Below, piece by piece: positions 16,628 through 26,794 of a stretch of DNA of 64,000 bases. The translations under genes and the position numbers were made by a program. The notes under the pieces are model-generated. The model did no database searches, was not told where the DNA came from, and worked only from the letters and a program-made list of their open reading frames with translations. Position 1 is the stretch's first letter; each line of letters starts with the position of its first letter. Where the stretch lies: positions 1 to 64,000 of the forward strand of contig JANSWZ010000012.1 of the NCBI GenBank assembly GCA_024743215.1, written 5' to 3'. The DNA comes from Alphaproteobacteria bacterium. Lineage in GTDB: Bacteria; Pseudomonadota; Alphaproteobacteria; Rhizobiales; GCA-2746425.

Positions 16628-16652
16628 ACCTTTTCACACCATGGAGAAATAA

Positions 16653-17699
16653 ATGAAACGCACATTGATAAGTCTGACAACCGCCCTGCTTATGGCAGCA
16701 ACCGGCCAGGCAATGGCAGCTGACAAGCCAGCGACCATCAAAGCTGTTGGCACCTGGGGCAATCTCACCAATTATGTCAAACATGAAGGCCCGTTCTGGA
16801 ATGACCGGATTGCCGAAGCAACCGGTGGGCAGATTCTTGGAGACATCAAGCCACAGACCGAGCTGGGCCTGAAAGGCTTTGAAATCATGCGTCTGGTCAA
16901 AAATGGTGTGTTCGATTTTGCTTTTGGCCTGCCAGGTTATGTGGCTGCTGAAAACCCGATTTTTGAAGGCGCTGATCTGTCAACTCTGACGCAGGACATC
17001 GACACCGAGCGCAAAGTGGCAGAAGCCTATTTCCCTGTTCTGGAAAAGTCCTTTGCAGACATCTACAACGCCAAGCTGATGATGCTCTATCCATTCCCGA
17101 GCCAGACCTTGTGGTGCAATGCCGAAGTTAACGGCATGGCTGATCTGAAGGGTAAGAAAATTCGCGTTTACGCAACAACATTGGGTGACTTTGTCGAAGG
17201 CGTTGGCGGCACGTCTGTAACTGTATCTTTCGCAGAAGTTATTCCAGCCTTGGAAAAGGGCGTCGTTGATTGTGCCATCACAGGCACCATGTCGGCTTAC
17301 AAGGCCAACTGGCATCAGGTCGCAACACATGCTTACACATTGCGGGTTGGCTGGGGCCTAGCTTTTGGTGCCATGAACATGGACAAATGGAACAGCATGA
17401 CACCAGCGCAGCAGGACATGCTGTCCGCTGAAATGACCAAGCTCAATGATGAAATGTGGGCCGAAACCGCCACGGAAGACGAAATCGCGATTTCCTGCAT
17501 CACCGGTGGCGCATGCGACATTGGCGAGCCGGGTTCCATGAAGCTGGTAGAACCTTCAGAAGCTGACCTGGCCATGCGTGACACCATTGCAACAGATGTT
17601 GTGCTTGCACGATGGGCTGAGCGTTGTGGCGCAGAATGTGCGGCGACCTGGAATGAAACTGTTGGTCCGATCCTCGGCCTGACAGCAACGGCCAAATAA
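16653..17699 (+). CDS. TRAP transporter substrate-binding protein (DctP type)
   Basis: 348 residues with a signal peptide cleaved near QAMA-AD (about residue 23). The DctP signature is visible: LKGKKIRVYATT provides the conserved Arg that binds the ligand carboxylate, followed by VIPALEKGVVDCAI. It collects a carboxylated solute for the QM permease encoded next. A hairpin at 17715-17755 separates it from the permease genes. Neighbouring cyclase and 5-oxoprolinase make 5-oxoproline a good candidate; hydantoins or D-glutamate are alternatives. Four or more Cys near the C-terminus are unusual for the family. Confidence 0.88.
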   Translation: MKRTLISLTTALLMAATGQAMAADKPATIKAVGTWGNLTNYVKHEGPFWNDRIAEATGGQILGDIKPQTELGLKGFEIMRLVKNGVFDFAFGLPGYVAAENPIFEGADLSTLTQDIDTERKVAEAYFPVLEKSFADIYNAKLMMLYPFPSQTLWCNAEVNGMADLKGKKIRVYATTLGDFVEGVGGTSVTVSFAEVIPALEKGVVDCAITGTMSAYKANWHQVATHAYTLRVGWGLAFGAMNMDKWNSMTPAQQDMLSAEMTKLNDEMWAETATEDEIAISCITGGACDIGEPGSMKLVEPSEADLAMRDTIATDVVLARWAERCGAECAATWNETVGPILGLTATAK

Positions 17700-17714
17700 G
17701 CCTCTCTAAAATCA

Positions 17715-17755
17715 GCCGCCGGATAGAAAGTGACGAAAACTGACTGTCCGGCGGT
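17715..17755 (+). other. Stem-loop between TRAP binding-protein and permease genes
   Basis: GCCGCCGGATAG (17715-17726) pairs with CTGTCCGGCGGT (17744-17755), about 11-12 bp including G-T pairs. No long T-run follows, so a mRNA-stabilising role that uncouples binding-protein from permease levels is likely. Confidence 0.6.
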
Positions 17756-17784
17756 TCCTTATATCTACTCCTCAAACTTCCAGA

Positions 17785-18357
17785 ATGATAAAGATCATGG
17801 ATCGACTTCTTCAATCAGCACGCAAAACAAGTCAGGTCCTGGCCTGGATCGGCGGAAGCCTGATCATTCTTTCCGCCCTGCTGGTCACGCTGGAAGTGAT
17901 CCTGCGCAAATGGTTCAACATCAGCCTGGGTGGAGCCGACGAAATATCCGGCTACGCTTTCGGCATCGCCACCAGCCTTGCCCTTGCCTATGCCCTTTTC
18001 GAGCGCGCCCATATTCGCGTTGATGCGCTGTACAATCTTTTCCCCTTTCCCCTGAAAATTGCGGCCAGTCTGATTGGCTTACTGCTGCTGGTCGGCTTTG
18101 GCGCTGTCATTGCCTGGACAAGCTGGGGATTGGTGGCTGATACGCTCACCCACGGCTCGCGCTCCATAACACCGCTGCGCACACCGCTCGCCATTCCGCA
18201 AATTCCGTGGATTTTTGGCTGGCTGTTCTTTGTCTGCTGTGGAGCTCTTTTATTTCTTGCTGCCGTCAAGGCGCTGCTGACCGGCAATGCAGACCAGACC
18301 GACCAGTTGATCGGCATGAAATCCATTGACGAGCAGATTGAAGAGGAGATGAAATAA
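17785..18357 (+). CDS. TRAP transporter small permease subunit (DctQ type)
   Basis: 190 residues with four hydrophobic segments, typical of DctQ, including GGSLIILSALLVTLEVILR near the start and IFGWLFFVCCGALLFLAAV near the end. ATG 17785 is used; ATG 17797 is an equally possible start since neither has a strong ribosome binding site. The stop overlaps the DctM start by 1 nt (TAATG), so the two subunits are translationally coupled. Confidence 0.86.
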   Translation: MIKIMDRLLQSARKTSQVLAWIGGSLIILSALLVTLEVILRKWFNISLGGADEISGYAFGIATSLALAYALFERAHIRVDALYNLFPFPLKIAASLIGLLLLVGFGAVIAWTSWGLVADTLTHGSRSITPLRTPLAIPQIPWIFGWLFFVCCGALLFLAAVKALLTGNADQTDQLIGMKSIDEQIEEEMK

Positions 18358-19640
18358 TGCTTCTCAAGACCCTTCTGATACTCGTTGCCCTGATTGCTCT
18401 GGCGGTCCCCATTGCAGCCTCACTTGGCTGGCTCGGCCTGACCCTGCAATATCTGGAAAGCCCCATGCCACTGCACCGCGCATTGGGTGACATGGTGTGG
18501 CAGACCGGAACCGACTTCCTGCTGGTGGCCATTCCCATGTTCGTGCTGCTGGGCGAAATCCTGCTGCGGGCGGGCATCACCGAGCGCATGTATGACGGCA
18601 TGGTCAAATGGCTTGGCTGGTTGCCCGGTGGTCTGATGCATTCCAACATCGGATCCAGCGCCCTCTTTGCAGCAACCTCCGGCTCTTCCGTCGCAACGGC
18701 TGCGACCATAGGCACCATTGCCGTGCCGCAAATTCACGAGCGGAAATACAATGAGCCATTGTTCCTGGGGACGATCGCTGCCGGTGGCACATTGGGTATT
18801 CTCATCCCGCCTTCCATCAACCTCATTCTGTATGGCCTGCTGACAGATACGTCGGTGCCGGAACTTTATCTGGCCGGTTTCATTCCGGGCTTTCTGCTGG
18901 CCGTCCTGTTCATGGTTACAATCGTTATTCTGTGCATCCTGAAGCCCGAATGGGGTGGGACAGCTATCGTCGCCACATGGAAAGAACGCTTTTCTGCATT
19001 GCCCTCATTGATACCGCCCATCGGTATTTTTCTGGTGGTGGTCGGATCGATCTATGCGGGTATCGCAACCCCAACTGAAGCGGCGTCCCTTGGGGTTGTC
19101 GCAGCCATGATCCTGGCGGCTTTCAACCGAAAACTGACCATTGATATGTTGCGTGTGGCCATTGAAGGCACCATGCGCACCACCGCCATGATCATGCTCA
19201 TCATTCTGGCCGCTGTCTTTTTGAATTTTGTGCTGTCGGTGATCGGCTTGACCCAGGCACTGGCAGATTTCATTACAGGTCTTGGCTACACACCATTTCA
19301 GACCATGCTCGTCATTATTGGTGTCCTGATAGTGCTGGGCTGTTTCATGGAAACCCTGTCCATGCTGCTGACAACGGCACCTTTGGTCACACCGATTGTC
19401 ATCGCACTTGGCTATGATCCCGTCTGGTTTGGCATCTTGCTGATGGTGCTGCTGGAAACCGCACTCATAACCCCCCCCATCGGCATCAATCTGTACGTGG
19501 TGCAAGGCATTCGCGGGCGCGGAGAAATGCTGGATGTGATGATCGGGGCGGCGCCCTTCGTGCTTACCATGTTTGCGATGATTGCTTTTCTGTTGGCATT
19601 CCCGCAACTTGCACTGTGGTTGCCCTCACTGGTCTATTGA
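18357..19640 (+). CDS. TRAP transporter large permease subunit (DctM type)
   Basis: 427 residues, about 11-12 membrane segments. IPMFVLLGEILLRAG, SNIGSSALFAATSGSSVATAATIG, GTLGILIPPSINLILYG and ALITPPIGINLYVVQG are hallmark DctM stretches for the Na+-driven transport core. It completes the importer with the two upstream genes and is followed at 75 nt by the 5-oxoprolinase gene, implying one operon. Confidence 0.92.
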   Translation: MLLKTLLILVALIALAVPIAASLGWLGLTLQYLESPMPLHRALGDMVWQTGTDFLLVAIPMFVLLGEILLRAGITERMYDGMVKWLGWLPGGLMHSNIGSSALFAATSGSSVATAATIGTIAVPQIHERKYNEPLFLGTIAAGGTLGILIPPSINLILYGLLTDTSVPELYLAGFIPGFLLAVLFMVTIVILCILKPEWGGTAIVATWKERFSALPSLIPPIGIFLVVVGSIYAGIATPTEAASLGVVAAMILAAFNRKLTIDMLRVAIEGTMRTTAMIMLIILAAVFLNFVLSVIGLTQALADFITGLGYTPFQTMLVIIGVLIVLGCFMETLSMLLTTAPLVTPIVIALGYDPVWFGILLMVLLETALITPPIGINLYVVQGIRGRGEMLDVMIGAAPFVLTMFAMIAFLLAFPQLALWLPSLVY

Positions 19641-19714
19641 CCAAAACCTGAACGCACCGACAAAAGCAATACACCCCGCCGCATGCGCGCGGGCAAACAA
19701 AGGAGATGTGTCTC

Positions 19715-22700
19715 ATGTGGCAATTCTGGGTAGATCGTGGCGGCACTTTCACCGATATCGTTGGACAGCGCCCGGATGGTGCATTGATGTCCCATAAATT
19801 GCTGTCCGAGAACCCGGAGCAATATCCTGATGCAGCCGTGCAGGGCATTCGCGACCTTTTGCAGCTCGACAGCATCCAACCCATTCCAAAGGGCAGCATT
19901 TCCGCTGTCAAAATGGGAACAACCGTTGCCACAAATGCACTTTTGGAGCGCAAGGGGGATCGCACGCTTCTGCTGATCACCGAAGGTTTCAAGGACTTGT
20001 TGCGAATCGGCTATCAGACCCGCCCCAAATTGTTTGATCTTCACATTGTCATGCCGGAACTGCTTTACAGCGATGTTGCAGAAGTACCTGAACGGCTGGA
20101 TGCGGACGGAAAAGTCATTCGCCCGCTTGATCTGGTCACGGCAAAATCCGCGCTGCAGGCCGCCTATGATCGCGGTCTGCGTGGCGTCGCCATTGCCTTC
20201 ATGCATGCCTATCTCAATCCAGATCATGAATTGCAGGTCGCTGAAATCGCCCGGCAGATCGGCTTTACACAAGTGTCCACCAGCCATGAAACCTCCAAGC
20301 TCATCAAGCTTGTGGGTCGTGGCGATACGACAGTGGTCGATGCCTATCTCTCCCCGATTTTACGGCGCTACGTCAATCAGGTCGCTGACGCGCTGGATCT
20401 GGAAGGCGGCGCCTGCGAGCGCTTGTTTTTCATGCAGTCCAACGGCGGCTTGACCGATGCGGGCCTGTTTCAGGGTAAGGATGCCATCTTGTCCGGCCCT
20501 GCAGGCGGTGTCGTTGGCATGGTCAAAACCGCGCATCAAGCCGGGTTTGAAAAACTCATCGGCTTCGATATGGGTGGCACATCCACGGATGTCTGCCATT
20601 ACGCGGGAGATTACGAACGCTCCTTTGAAACCGAGGTGGCTGGCGTACGTATGCGAGCACCCATGATGAACATCCACACGGTGGCCGCAGGCGGTGGCTC
20701 AATCCTGACCTTCCGCAATGGGCGCTATCAGGTAGGACCGGAAAGCGCAGGTGCCAATCCCGGCCCGGCCTGCTATCGCCGTGGCGGCCCGCTCACCGTG
20801 ACCGATTGCAATGTCATGCTCGGCAAGCTCAACCCGGACCATTTCCCACCTGTGTTCGGCCCCAATGCCAACGCGCCATTGGACAAGAATGTCGTGGCGC
20901 AAAAGTTCCAGGAACTGGCGCAGGAAATTGCCAATGCCACCAACGCGGACCCGTTGAACCCGGAAGAAACCGCTGAAGGGTTTTTACGCATTGCTGTTGA
21001 AAACATGGCCAATGCCATCAAGAAAATCTCAGTTCAGCGCGGCTATGATGTCACCCAATATACGCTGAATTGTTTTGGCGGCGCCGGTGGTCAGCACGCC
21101 TGCCTCGTTGCTGATGCATTGGGCATGACAAGCGTATTCCTGCACCCCTTTGCTGGCGTTTTGTCTGCCTATGGGATGGGGCTTGCTGAAATCCGCGCCC
21201 TACGGGAAGTGCAATTTGAACAGCCTGTTGCCAGGCAAGCCGAGGCCGTGTCTGTGCTGTCCAATCTGGCCAAAGAGGCCAGCGATGAAGTGGCAGGTCA
21301 AGGCGTTGCAACCGACAAGATTACCGTCCTGAAACGCGCTCATCTAAGATATGCCGGGTCTCACCAATCGCTTGAAGTTCCCTTCAGCACCGAAGCAGAA
21401 ATGCGCACCAGTTTCGATGCAGCGCATATCACCCGATTTGGTTTTGCCTCTCCCGGCCGCGCACTCAACATTGAAATGCTCAGTGTAGAAGCCATTGGCG
21501 GCGCGGAAGATGTTACAGAGCCGGATAGTGCAGGCCCTGAAGCCGAAGCCAAACCAGCCGACCAGATACCCCTTTACGGCAAAGGGGCATGGCAGAATGT
21601 TCCACTATACAGGCGCGAAGCTCTGGCTGTTGGGCAAGTGGTGACGGGCCCGGCCATCATCACAGAACCCACAGGAACCAACTCTCTGGAACCGGGCTGG
21701 CGCGCCCGTGTCGATACATTTGGCAACCTGATTTTGGAGCGCTTTGAGGCCAATGCACGCGAGGCTGCCATCGGCACAGATGCAGACCCGATCATGCTAG
21801 AAGTCTTCAACAACCTCTTCATGTCAATTGCCGAGCAGATGGGCGCAACCCTCGCCAATACGGCCTATTCGGTCAACATCAAGGAGCGGCTGGACTTTTC
21901 TTGTGCCCTGTTTGATGCCAGTGGCGATCTCGTCGCCAATGCGCCCCATGTGCCGGTGCATCTGGGGTCCATGGCTGACAGCGTGCGGACCGTTGCAAGA
22001 CTGAATGCCGGCACCATGAAACCCGGCGACAGCTTCATGCTCAATGCGCCGTTTAATGGCGGTACTCATCTGCCCGATGTCACCGTGATTACGCCGGTTT
22101 TCGACAGTGTTGGCAGCGACATCTTGTTTTATGTCGGCTCACGCGGTCACCATGCCGATATTGGCGGTCGCACCCCCGGGTCCGCGCCACCCGACAGCAA
22201 GCATATTGATGAAGAAGGCGTGCTGATCGATAATTTCAAACTTGTTGATCAAGGTACTTTGCGAGAAGAAGCCACGCAAGTGCTGCTCGCATCTGGGCGC
22301 TATCCGTGCCGCAACATCGACCACAATATGGCTGATCTGGAAGCGCAGATTGCTGCCAATGCCACAGGCATCCGTGAAGTGCACCGCATGATCAACACCT
22401 TCGGGCTGGATGTGGTGCTGGCCTATATGCGCCATGTGCAGGACAACGCAGAAGCCTCGGTCAAACAGGTTATTGGCCGGTTGAAAGATGGCTCCTACAC
22501 CTATCCGATAGACAGTGGCGCACAGATCAAGGTGACGATCAGCGTCGATCATGACAAACAGGAAGCCGTGCTCGATTTCACCGGCACCTCTGAACAAGAC
22601 ATTTACAATTACAACGCGCCACGATCCATCTGTGGTGCGGCCGTGCTGTATGTCTTCCGAACACTGGTCGGCAGTGACATTCCACTGAATGAAGGTTGCC

Positions 22701-23326
22701 TGAAACCACTGAAAATCATTGCGCCGGAAGGCACCATGATCAATCCGCTTTATCCAGCGGCCGTGATTGCCGGCAATACGGAAGTCAGTCAGGCCATTGC
22801 CAATTGCCTGTATGGCGCACTCGGCGCATTGGCTTGCTCTCAAGCAACAATGAACAATTTTGTCTGGGGCACGGACACTTTCCAGAATTATGAGACCATT
22901 GGCGGCGGCACCGGCGCAGGGCCTGGCTTTGATGGCGCAAGTGCCGTGCAGTCGCATATGACCAATACCCGCATGACAGACCCAGAGGTGCTGGAACAAC
23001 GCTTTCCGGTCCGTGTTGAGGAATTTGCCATTCGCGACGGCTCTGGTGGCCCCGGCAAATGGTCCGGCGGCAATGGCATCAGGCGTCGCCTGCGCTATCT
23101 GGAACCGGTCATCGTCACGGTACTGACCTCACACCGCATCACTCAACCCTTCGGCGTGAATGGCGGCGCACCGGGTGCCTCAGGCGAAAACTGGGTCATT
23201 CGCAAGGACGGCACCAGAGAACGCTTGAAAAGCAACGATGAAGCAGCGCTATTGGCCGGAGATCAGTTCGAAATGCTTACCCCTGGCGGCGGTGGCTGGG
23301 GGAAGAGCATAGGGTCCAGCCATTAG
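19715..23326 (+). CDS. ATP-dependent 5-oxoprolinase (fused HyuA-HyuB type)
   Basis: 1203 residues from ATG 19715, with AGGAG nine bases upstream. The HyuA half shows ASKHA motifs VDRGGTFTD (6-14), GPAGGVVG and [11 protein letters not shown]; the HyuB half has [25 protein letters not shown] and [11 protein letters not shown]. The full-length fusion, rather than separate hyuA and hyuB, is typical of eukaryotic-type 5-oxoprolinase (ATP + 5-oxo-L-proline to L-glutamate). N-methylhydantoinase or acetone-carboxylase-like activity is less likely. With the cyclase-like gene and TRAP transporter it forms a coherent uptake and ring-opening pathway. Confidence 0.87.
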   Translation: MWQFWVDRGGTFTDIVGQRPDGALMSHKLLSENPEQYPDAAVQGIRDLLQLDSIQPIPKGSISAVKMGTTVATNALLERKGDRTLLLITEGFKDLLRIGYQTRPKLFDLHIVMPELLYSDVAEVPERLDADGKVIRPLDLVTAKSALQAAYDRGLRGVAIAFMHAYLNPDHELQVAEIARQIGFTQVSTSHETSKLIKLVGRGDTTVVDAYLSPILRRYVNQVADALDLEGGACERLFFMQSNGGLTDAGLFQGKDAILSGPAGGVVGMVKTAHQAGFEKLIGFDMGGTSTDVCHYAGDYERSFETEVAGVRMRAPMMNIHTVAAGGGSILTFRNGRYQVGPESAGANPGPACYRRGGPLTVTDCNVMLGKLNPDHFPPVFGPNANAPLDKNVVAQKFQELAQEIANATNADPLNPEETAEGFLRIAVENMANAIKKISVQRGYDVTQYTLNCFGGAGGQHACLVADALGMTSVFLHPFAGVLSAYGMGLAEIRALREVQFEQPVARQAEAVSVLSNLAKEASDEVAGQGVATDKITVLKRAHLRYAGSHQSLEVPFSTEAEMRTSFDAAHITRFGFASPGRALNIEMLSVEAIGGAEDVTEPDSAGPEAEAKPADQIPLYGKGAWQNVPLYRREALAVGQVVTGPAIITEPTGTNSLEPGWRARVDTFGNLILERFEANAREAAIGTDADPIMLEVFNNLFMSIAEQMGATLANTAYSVNIKERLDFSCALFDASGDLVANAPHVPVHLGSMADSVRTVARLNAGTMKPGDSFMLNAPFNGGTHLPDVTVITPVFDSVGSDILFYVGSRGHHADIGGRTPGSAPPDSKHIDEEGVLIDNFKLVDQGTLREEATQVLLASGRYPCRNIDHNMADLEAQIAANATGIREVHRMINTFGLDVVLAYMRHVQDNAEASVKQVIGRLKDGSYTYPIDSGAQIKVTISVDHDKQEAVLDFTGTSEQDIYNYNAPRSICGAAVLYVFRTLVGSDIPLNEGCLKPLKIIAPEGTMINPLYPAAVIAGNTEVSQAIANCLYGALGALACSQATMNNFVWGTDTFQNYETIGGGTGAGPGFDGASAVQSHMTNTRMTDPEVLEQRFPVRVEEFAIRDGSGGPGKWSGGNGIRRRLRYLEPVIVTVLTSHRITQPFGVNGGAPGASGENWVIRKDGTRERLKSNDEAALLAGDQFEMLTPGGGGWGKSIGSSH

Positions 23327-23342
23327 CAACGACATTGCGTGA

Positions 23343-23373
23343 GAAAAACCCTGCCGCCTTTCGGCGACAGGGT
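23343..23373 (-). terminator. Intrinsic terminator after the nucleoside-hydrolase-like gene
   Basis: ACCCTGCCGCC pairs with GGCGACAGGGT (23348-23373; 10 of 11 pairs, TTTC loop), and on the minus strand the stem is followed by a run of five or six T. It ends the minus-strand operon that converges on the 5-oxoprolinase gene, and may also slow readthrough from the plus strand. Confidence 0.75.
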
Positions 23374-23404
23374 CATGCGCTCACCCGAATCGAAACCTGC
23401 TGGG

Positions 23405-24883
23405 TCAGGTTACATTGAAGACCAGGCGGCGATAAGACGTCAGCGGCACTTGAAGCCCGCTGCTGGTAACTTCCAGAATGAGGTGAATCTGTTTCCCCGA
23501 GGCATCAGATGGCAATGTGAATCCTGCTATGGGATCTGTTCCAAGAAATTCCTCGGACGGCAATACGCCTTCATAGGTTCCCGATTCAGGATAAAAATAC
23601 CATTTGAAACTCAACGTTCCCTTGTCGGCTGAAGACTTGGAAGCGTCGATAGACACATTCTCACCGGCAGTTGCATCGACATACAAGATATTCCGGTTCG
23701 TATCGCCAGCAATATCGATGACAGGATTATGATCGGTATCCTCGGGCGTACCCACACACCAATCCATGCGCGCCTGGAAATCACGGGTGAGCGCATCCCG
23801 CCAACGCCAGATCGCCGCAAAATCCTCATTGGTATAAACAATGTCGCCGGTTACACCGGAAAATTCGGTCTCATCTATCTCGGTAGGAAATACCCAAGAG
23901 GTATCGCGGGCCTGTGGGTACATTTCAAACGGCTCGTAATCAGCCTCAAGCTTGTCGACCTGATGCTGACCTGCAGACACATGCTCCTTGGTCAGATTGT
24001 AGCGTCCGCCCCAACCGCCATAATTGATATGGGCGGCACTGAACAGACCCTTATTGGCAAATCCAAGCCAGGTTGCTGTTCCTCCACCTTCGGTGAAGTA
24101 GTAACGAATTCTGCTCCGGTCGCTTTCACCAGCCTCCTCATGCGAAGAGTTCCACGGCGGAGAAATCCACATACGTTGTGGATAGAGCGCACCCAATATG
24201 CCGTGGCGTGTACGGATATTGCGTTCAATCCACTCATACTCCGTATCATCACCAAAGACATAGGGTCCCGATTTCATGGTCGGGCCATAAAGACCAAAAA
24301 CCTGAGCACGGCTGCGGGCAAAAAACAGATCGGGAAATGTCTGCGCCATCCAGGCACCGGCATTATCCTGTCCGGAATCATCAAACACACGAATTTTGGA
24401 AACAAATTTTTTCACCTCCGCCTCCGAACGCGTATCGCGAACGACCCAAAGCGCCTCTGCCAACGTATTTGAGCCGGCATTGATGGCCACATTGACCGGC
24501 CGTGGATCGTCCTTATCCACGGCCTCGATGATGATCTCGGCACCTCTGGACGTCTCGCCCTTGCCAACCGCATCCATGCCAAATCCGGCTTGTCCGCCTG
24601 CAGTCACCGCGAGCAGATCATCCACTTCCGGCCAGCCATCGGCATGCTTGGACAGATTGTCCCGTATGAGGCCATAAGCAAGTACACGATCAACGATGGA
24701 TTCCGGAAACACCTCTACTTGCACCCAGCGCGAGGTCACGGCGATCAGGCCATCAATGTCAATCTCATTGGCATACATCAACAGCCGAACCATGGTCTGG
24801 GAATCATCCGGCTCGTTTTCCATGTCTGTCAGAATGATCAGTCTTTCGCGCGTTTCCGGTTCATTCAAATTTGTAAATTGCAT
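23405..24883 (-). CDS. Nucleoside-hydrolase-like protein (DUF1593/Sde182 family)
   Basis: 492 residues from ATG 24883, with an ideal AAGGAGG seven bases upstream. The N-terminal two-thirds has the nucleoside-hydrolase-type acidic cluster LTDMENEPDDSQ (18-29), NVAINAGSNT and RVFDDSGQDNAGAW. The C-terminal ~100 residues resemble the beta-sandwich of Sde182-type proteins (ENVSIDASKSS, GTLSFKWYFYPESGTYEG). No signal peptide is seen, so it acts in the cytoplasm. The role may be hydrolysis of an N- or O-glycosidic bond of a compound brought in by the TRAP system encoded beside it. True substrate unknown. Confidence 0.75.
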   Translation of the reverse strand: MQFTNLNEPETRERLIILTDMENEPDDSQTMVRLLMYANEIDIDGLIAVTSRWVQVEVFPESIVDRVLAYGLIRDNLSKHADGWPEVDDLLAVTAGGQAGFGMDAVGKGETSRGAEIIIEAVDKDDPRPVNVAINAGSNTLAEALWVVRDTRSEAEVKKFVSKIRVFDDSGQDNAGAWMAQTFPDLFFARSRAQVFGLYGPTMKSGPYVFGDDTEYEWIERNIRTRHGILGALYPQRMWISPPWNSSHEEAGESDRSRIRYYFTEGGGTATWLGFANKGLFSAAHINYGGWGGRYNLTKEHVSAGQHQVDKLEADYEPFEMYPQARDTSWVFPTEIDETEFSGVTGDIVYTNEDFAAIWRWRDALTRDFQARMDWCVGTPEDTDHNPVIDIAGDTNRNILYVDATAGENVSIDASKSSADKGTLSFKWYFYPESGTYEGVLPSEEFLGTDPIAGFTLPSDASGKQIHLILEVTSSGLQVPLTSYRRLVFNVT

Positions 24884-24923
24884 CTTCAATCCTCCTTGTA
24901 AGCATGCAACTGCATAGGCTGGC

Positions 24924-26210
24924 TCACCGGCCCATGATCAATTCAGGTACGAATGTTGTCAGTTCGGGAATCAGGACCACAGCTGCCAGCGCGGCCAGAA
25001 TTGGAAGGTAGTAGGGCAGCATGGCCTGAAATATTTTTAGTGCGGGAATACCGGTGATCTGCGATCCCAAAAACAGGCAAACGCCAACCGGCGGGGTATA
25101 GAGCCCCAGGATCAGGGTGAAGCACATGACCACACCAAACTGAACCGGATGAACACCCAGTTCGATCGCAGCAGGCAGCAAAATGGGCGTGAAAATCAGC
25201 AATGCTGCCAGCATGTCCATGACCATGCCCCAGATCAACAGAACCACCACCGCAATCAGCAGCAACACATATTTGTTCTCGGTGAAATCCGTAAGATAGA
25301 GGCGCGCCAGTTCAGCCACCCCCTCAAATGTGATGACCCAGGCAAACAGTGATGCAGACGCAGCTATGAACAGAATTCCACTGGCTGAGGCGACAGCCTC
25401 CCGCACAGTGGCTGCAAAACTTCTCAGTGTCAGATCGCGATACAGGATGGCACTGAGAAAGAAGGCATAGAACACTGTCAGACAGGCGAGCTCAATAGGG
25501 CTGTACCAGCCTGACAGCAGGCCGACGACAAGCAAAAGCGGCATCAGTAATGCAGGAAGTGCACGCCAGAACACACGCCACTTTTCAGCACCAGTCATGT
25601 CATGAACTGTTGTCGGCCAGTTGTTACGGCGCGCAATATAGGCGACCTGGAACATCAGAAACAGAGTGATGAGGATGCCCGGCACAATTCCGGACATCAG
25701 CATTTCCAGCCCGGAAACCTGGGCCACAACTGCATAAAGAAGCAAAGGAATGGAAGGTGGGAAAATCGGTCCGATAATGGACGATGCCATTGTAACGGCA
25801 GTGGCATCTTTGAGCTTGTAGCCAGCCTCATGCATCGCTTTGATTTCGACTTTGCCAAGACCGCCAATATCCGCCAGCGCTGCGCCGCTCATGCCTGAAA
25901 ATATCAGGCTTGCCAGCACATTGACCTGCGCCAACCCGCCGCGCCATGCGCCGATGCGGCTCTTGTTTACAAACTCGAAAATGCGCAGCGTCACCCCGCC
26001 ATGATTCATAAGCGTGCTGGCAAAAATAAAGGCTGGAATAGCCAACAAGGTGGCCGAATTAACGGAGTTCGCGGCGCGCATGACCATGGAACCGATCGGA
26101 ATTCCTGCCAGCATGCCGTAGAGCAAAGATGCACCCAACATGGAGTAGGATACCGGCACACCCAGAACAATCAGCGCCAGAACCAGCAGAACGGTCTCAA
26201 ATCCACTCAT
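24924..26210 (-). CDS. TRAP transporter large permease subunit (DctM type)
   Basis: 428 residues from ATG 26210 (AAGGGA upstream), overlapping the DctQ gene end by 14 nt. About 11-12 membrane segments; SGMSGAALADIGGLG, SSIIGPIFPPSIPLLLY and GLYTPPVGVCLFLG are typical DctM motifs. It is the transport channel of the second TRAP system. The nucleoside-hydrolase-like gene follows after 40 nt on the same strand, so importer and hydrolase are probably co-expressed. Confidence 0.92.
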   Translation of the reverse strand: MSGFETVLLVLALIVLGVPVSYSMLGASLLYGMLAGIPIGSMVMRAANSVNSATLLAIPAFIFASTLMNHGGVTLRIFEFVNKSRIGAWRGGLAQVNVLASLIFSGMSGAALADIGGLGKVEIKAMHEAGYKLKDATAVTMASSIIGPIFPPSIPLLLYAVVAQVSGLEMLMSGIVPGILITLFLMFQVAYIARRNNWPTTVHDMTGAEKWRVFWRALPALLMPLLLVVGLLSGWYSPIELACLTVFYAFFLSAILYRDLTLRSFAATVREAVASASGILFIAASASLFAWVITFEGVAELARLYLTDFTENKYVLLLIAVVVLLIWGMVMDMLAALLIFTPILLPAAIELGVHPVQFGVVMCFTLILGLYTPPVGVCLFLGSQITGIPALKIFQAMLPYYLPILAALAAVVLIPELTTFVPELIMGR

Positions 26211-26685
26211 CTGAAATGTTCCCTTTGAAGAATTCAACAAGTTGCCAAAGGGTCACCACGACCGCGAGAGCAGGCCCGATGCCGACAGCACCATAAAAAA
26301 TGATCTGTGGGATTTTCAGCGTGGGTGATGCCAGACCGCCAAATTTTTCGGCATGACGATAGAAGTAGTAGGTCACAACAATTGATACGAGCAGGACGAT
26401 CAGTTTCTGGAACAACCAAAGCCCGCGCCGGACTTTGGGTCCCATCATCTGGACGAACGTATCAACGCGAATTTCGCCATGGTCGATCAGGTTTCTGGGC
26501 GCTCCAAGAAACACAATCCAGACCATCAGGAAACCGGTCGCTTCAAAAATCCAGACCAGCCCCAGACCGAAAAAATTGCGCATGATGATGGACATTAATA
26601 TGAGCACCACAATGGTAATCAATCCAACACCCTGCAACGATTCAAGCACCACGCGCAGGGCGCGGAACAGACGGGAAATGCTCAT
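26197..26685 (-). CDS. TRAP transporter small permease subunit (DctQ type)
   Basis: 162 residues from ATG 26685, four membrane segments (GLITIVVLILMSIIMR first). The sequence MVWIVFLGAPRNLIDHGEIRVD contains the conserved DctQ loop with an acidic residue after the second helix. Partner of the DctM encoded by the overlapping downstream gene. Confidence 0.86.
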   Translation of the reverse strand: MSISRLFRALRVVLESLQGVGLITIVVLILMSIIMRNFFGLGLVWIFEATGFLMVWIVFLGAPRNLIDHGEIRVDTFVQMMGPKVRRGLWLFQKLIVLLVSIVVTYYFYRHAEKFGGLASPTLKIPQIIFYGAVGIGPALAVVVTLWQLVEFFKGNISDEWI

Positions 26686-26754
26686 TGTGTCCAAATCACC
26701 TTAATTCAAACGGGGGCATCAACAGCAGCCCCTTCACACAGGCGAAGAAATTCG

Positions 26755-26782
26755 CGCCCCACCGCAAAAGGCAGGTGGGGCG
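26755..26782 (-). other. Stem-loop between TRAP binding-protein and permease genes
   Basis: CGCCCCACC (26755-26763) and GGTGGGGCG (26774-26782) form a perfect 9-bp GC-rich stem with a 10-nt loop, 13 nt beyond the binding-protein stop codon. Like the hairpins at 4271, 17715 and 37265 it lies just after a binding-protein gene. Likely transcript stabiliser or partial terminator. Confidence 0.65.
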
Positions 26783-26794
26783 ACATTCCAGGTG

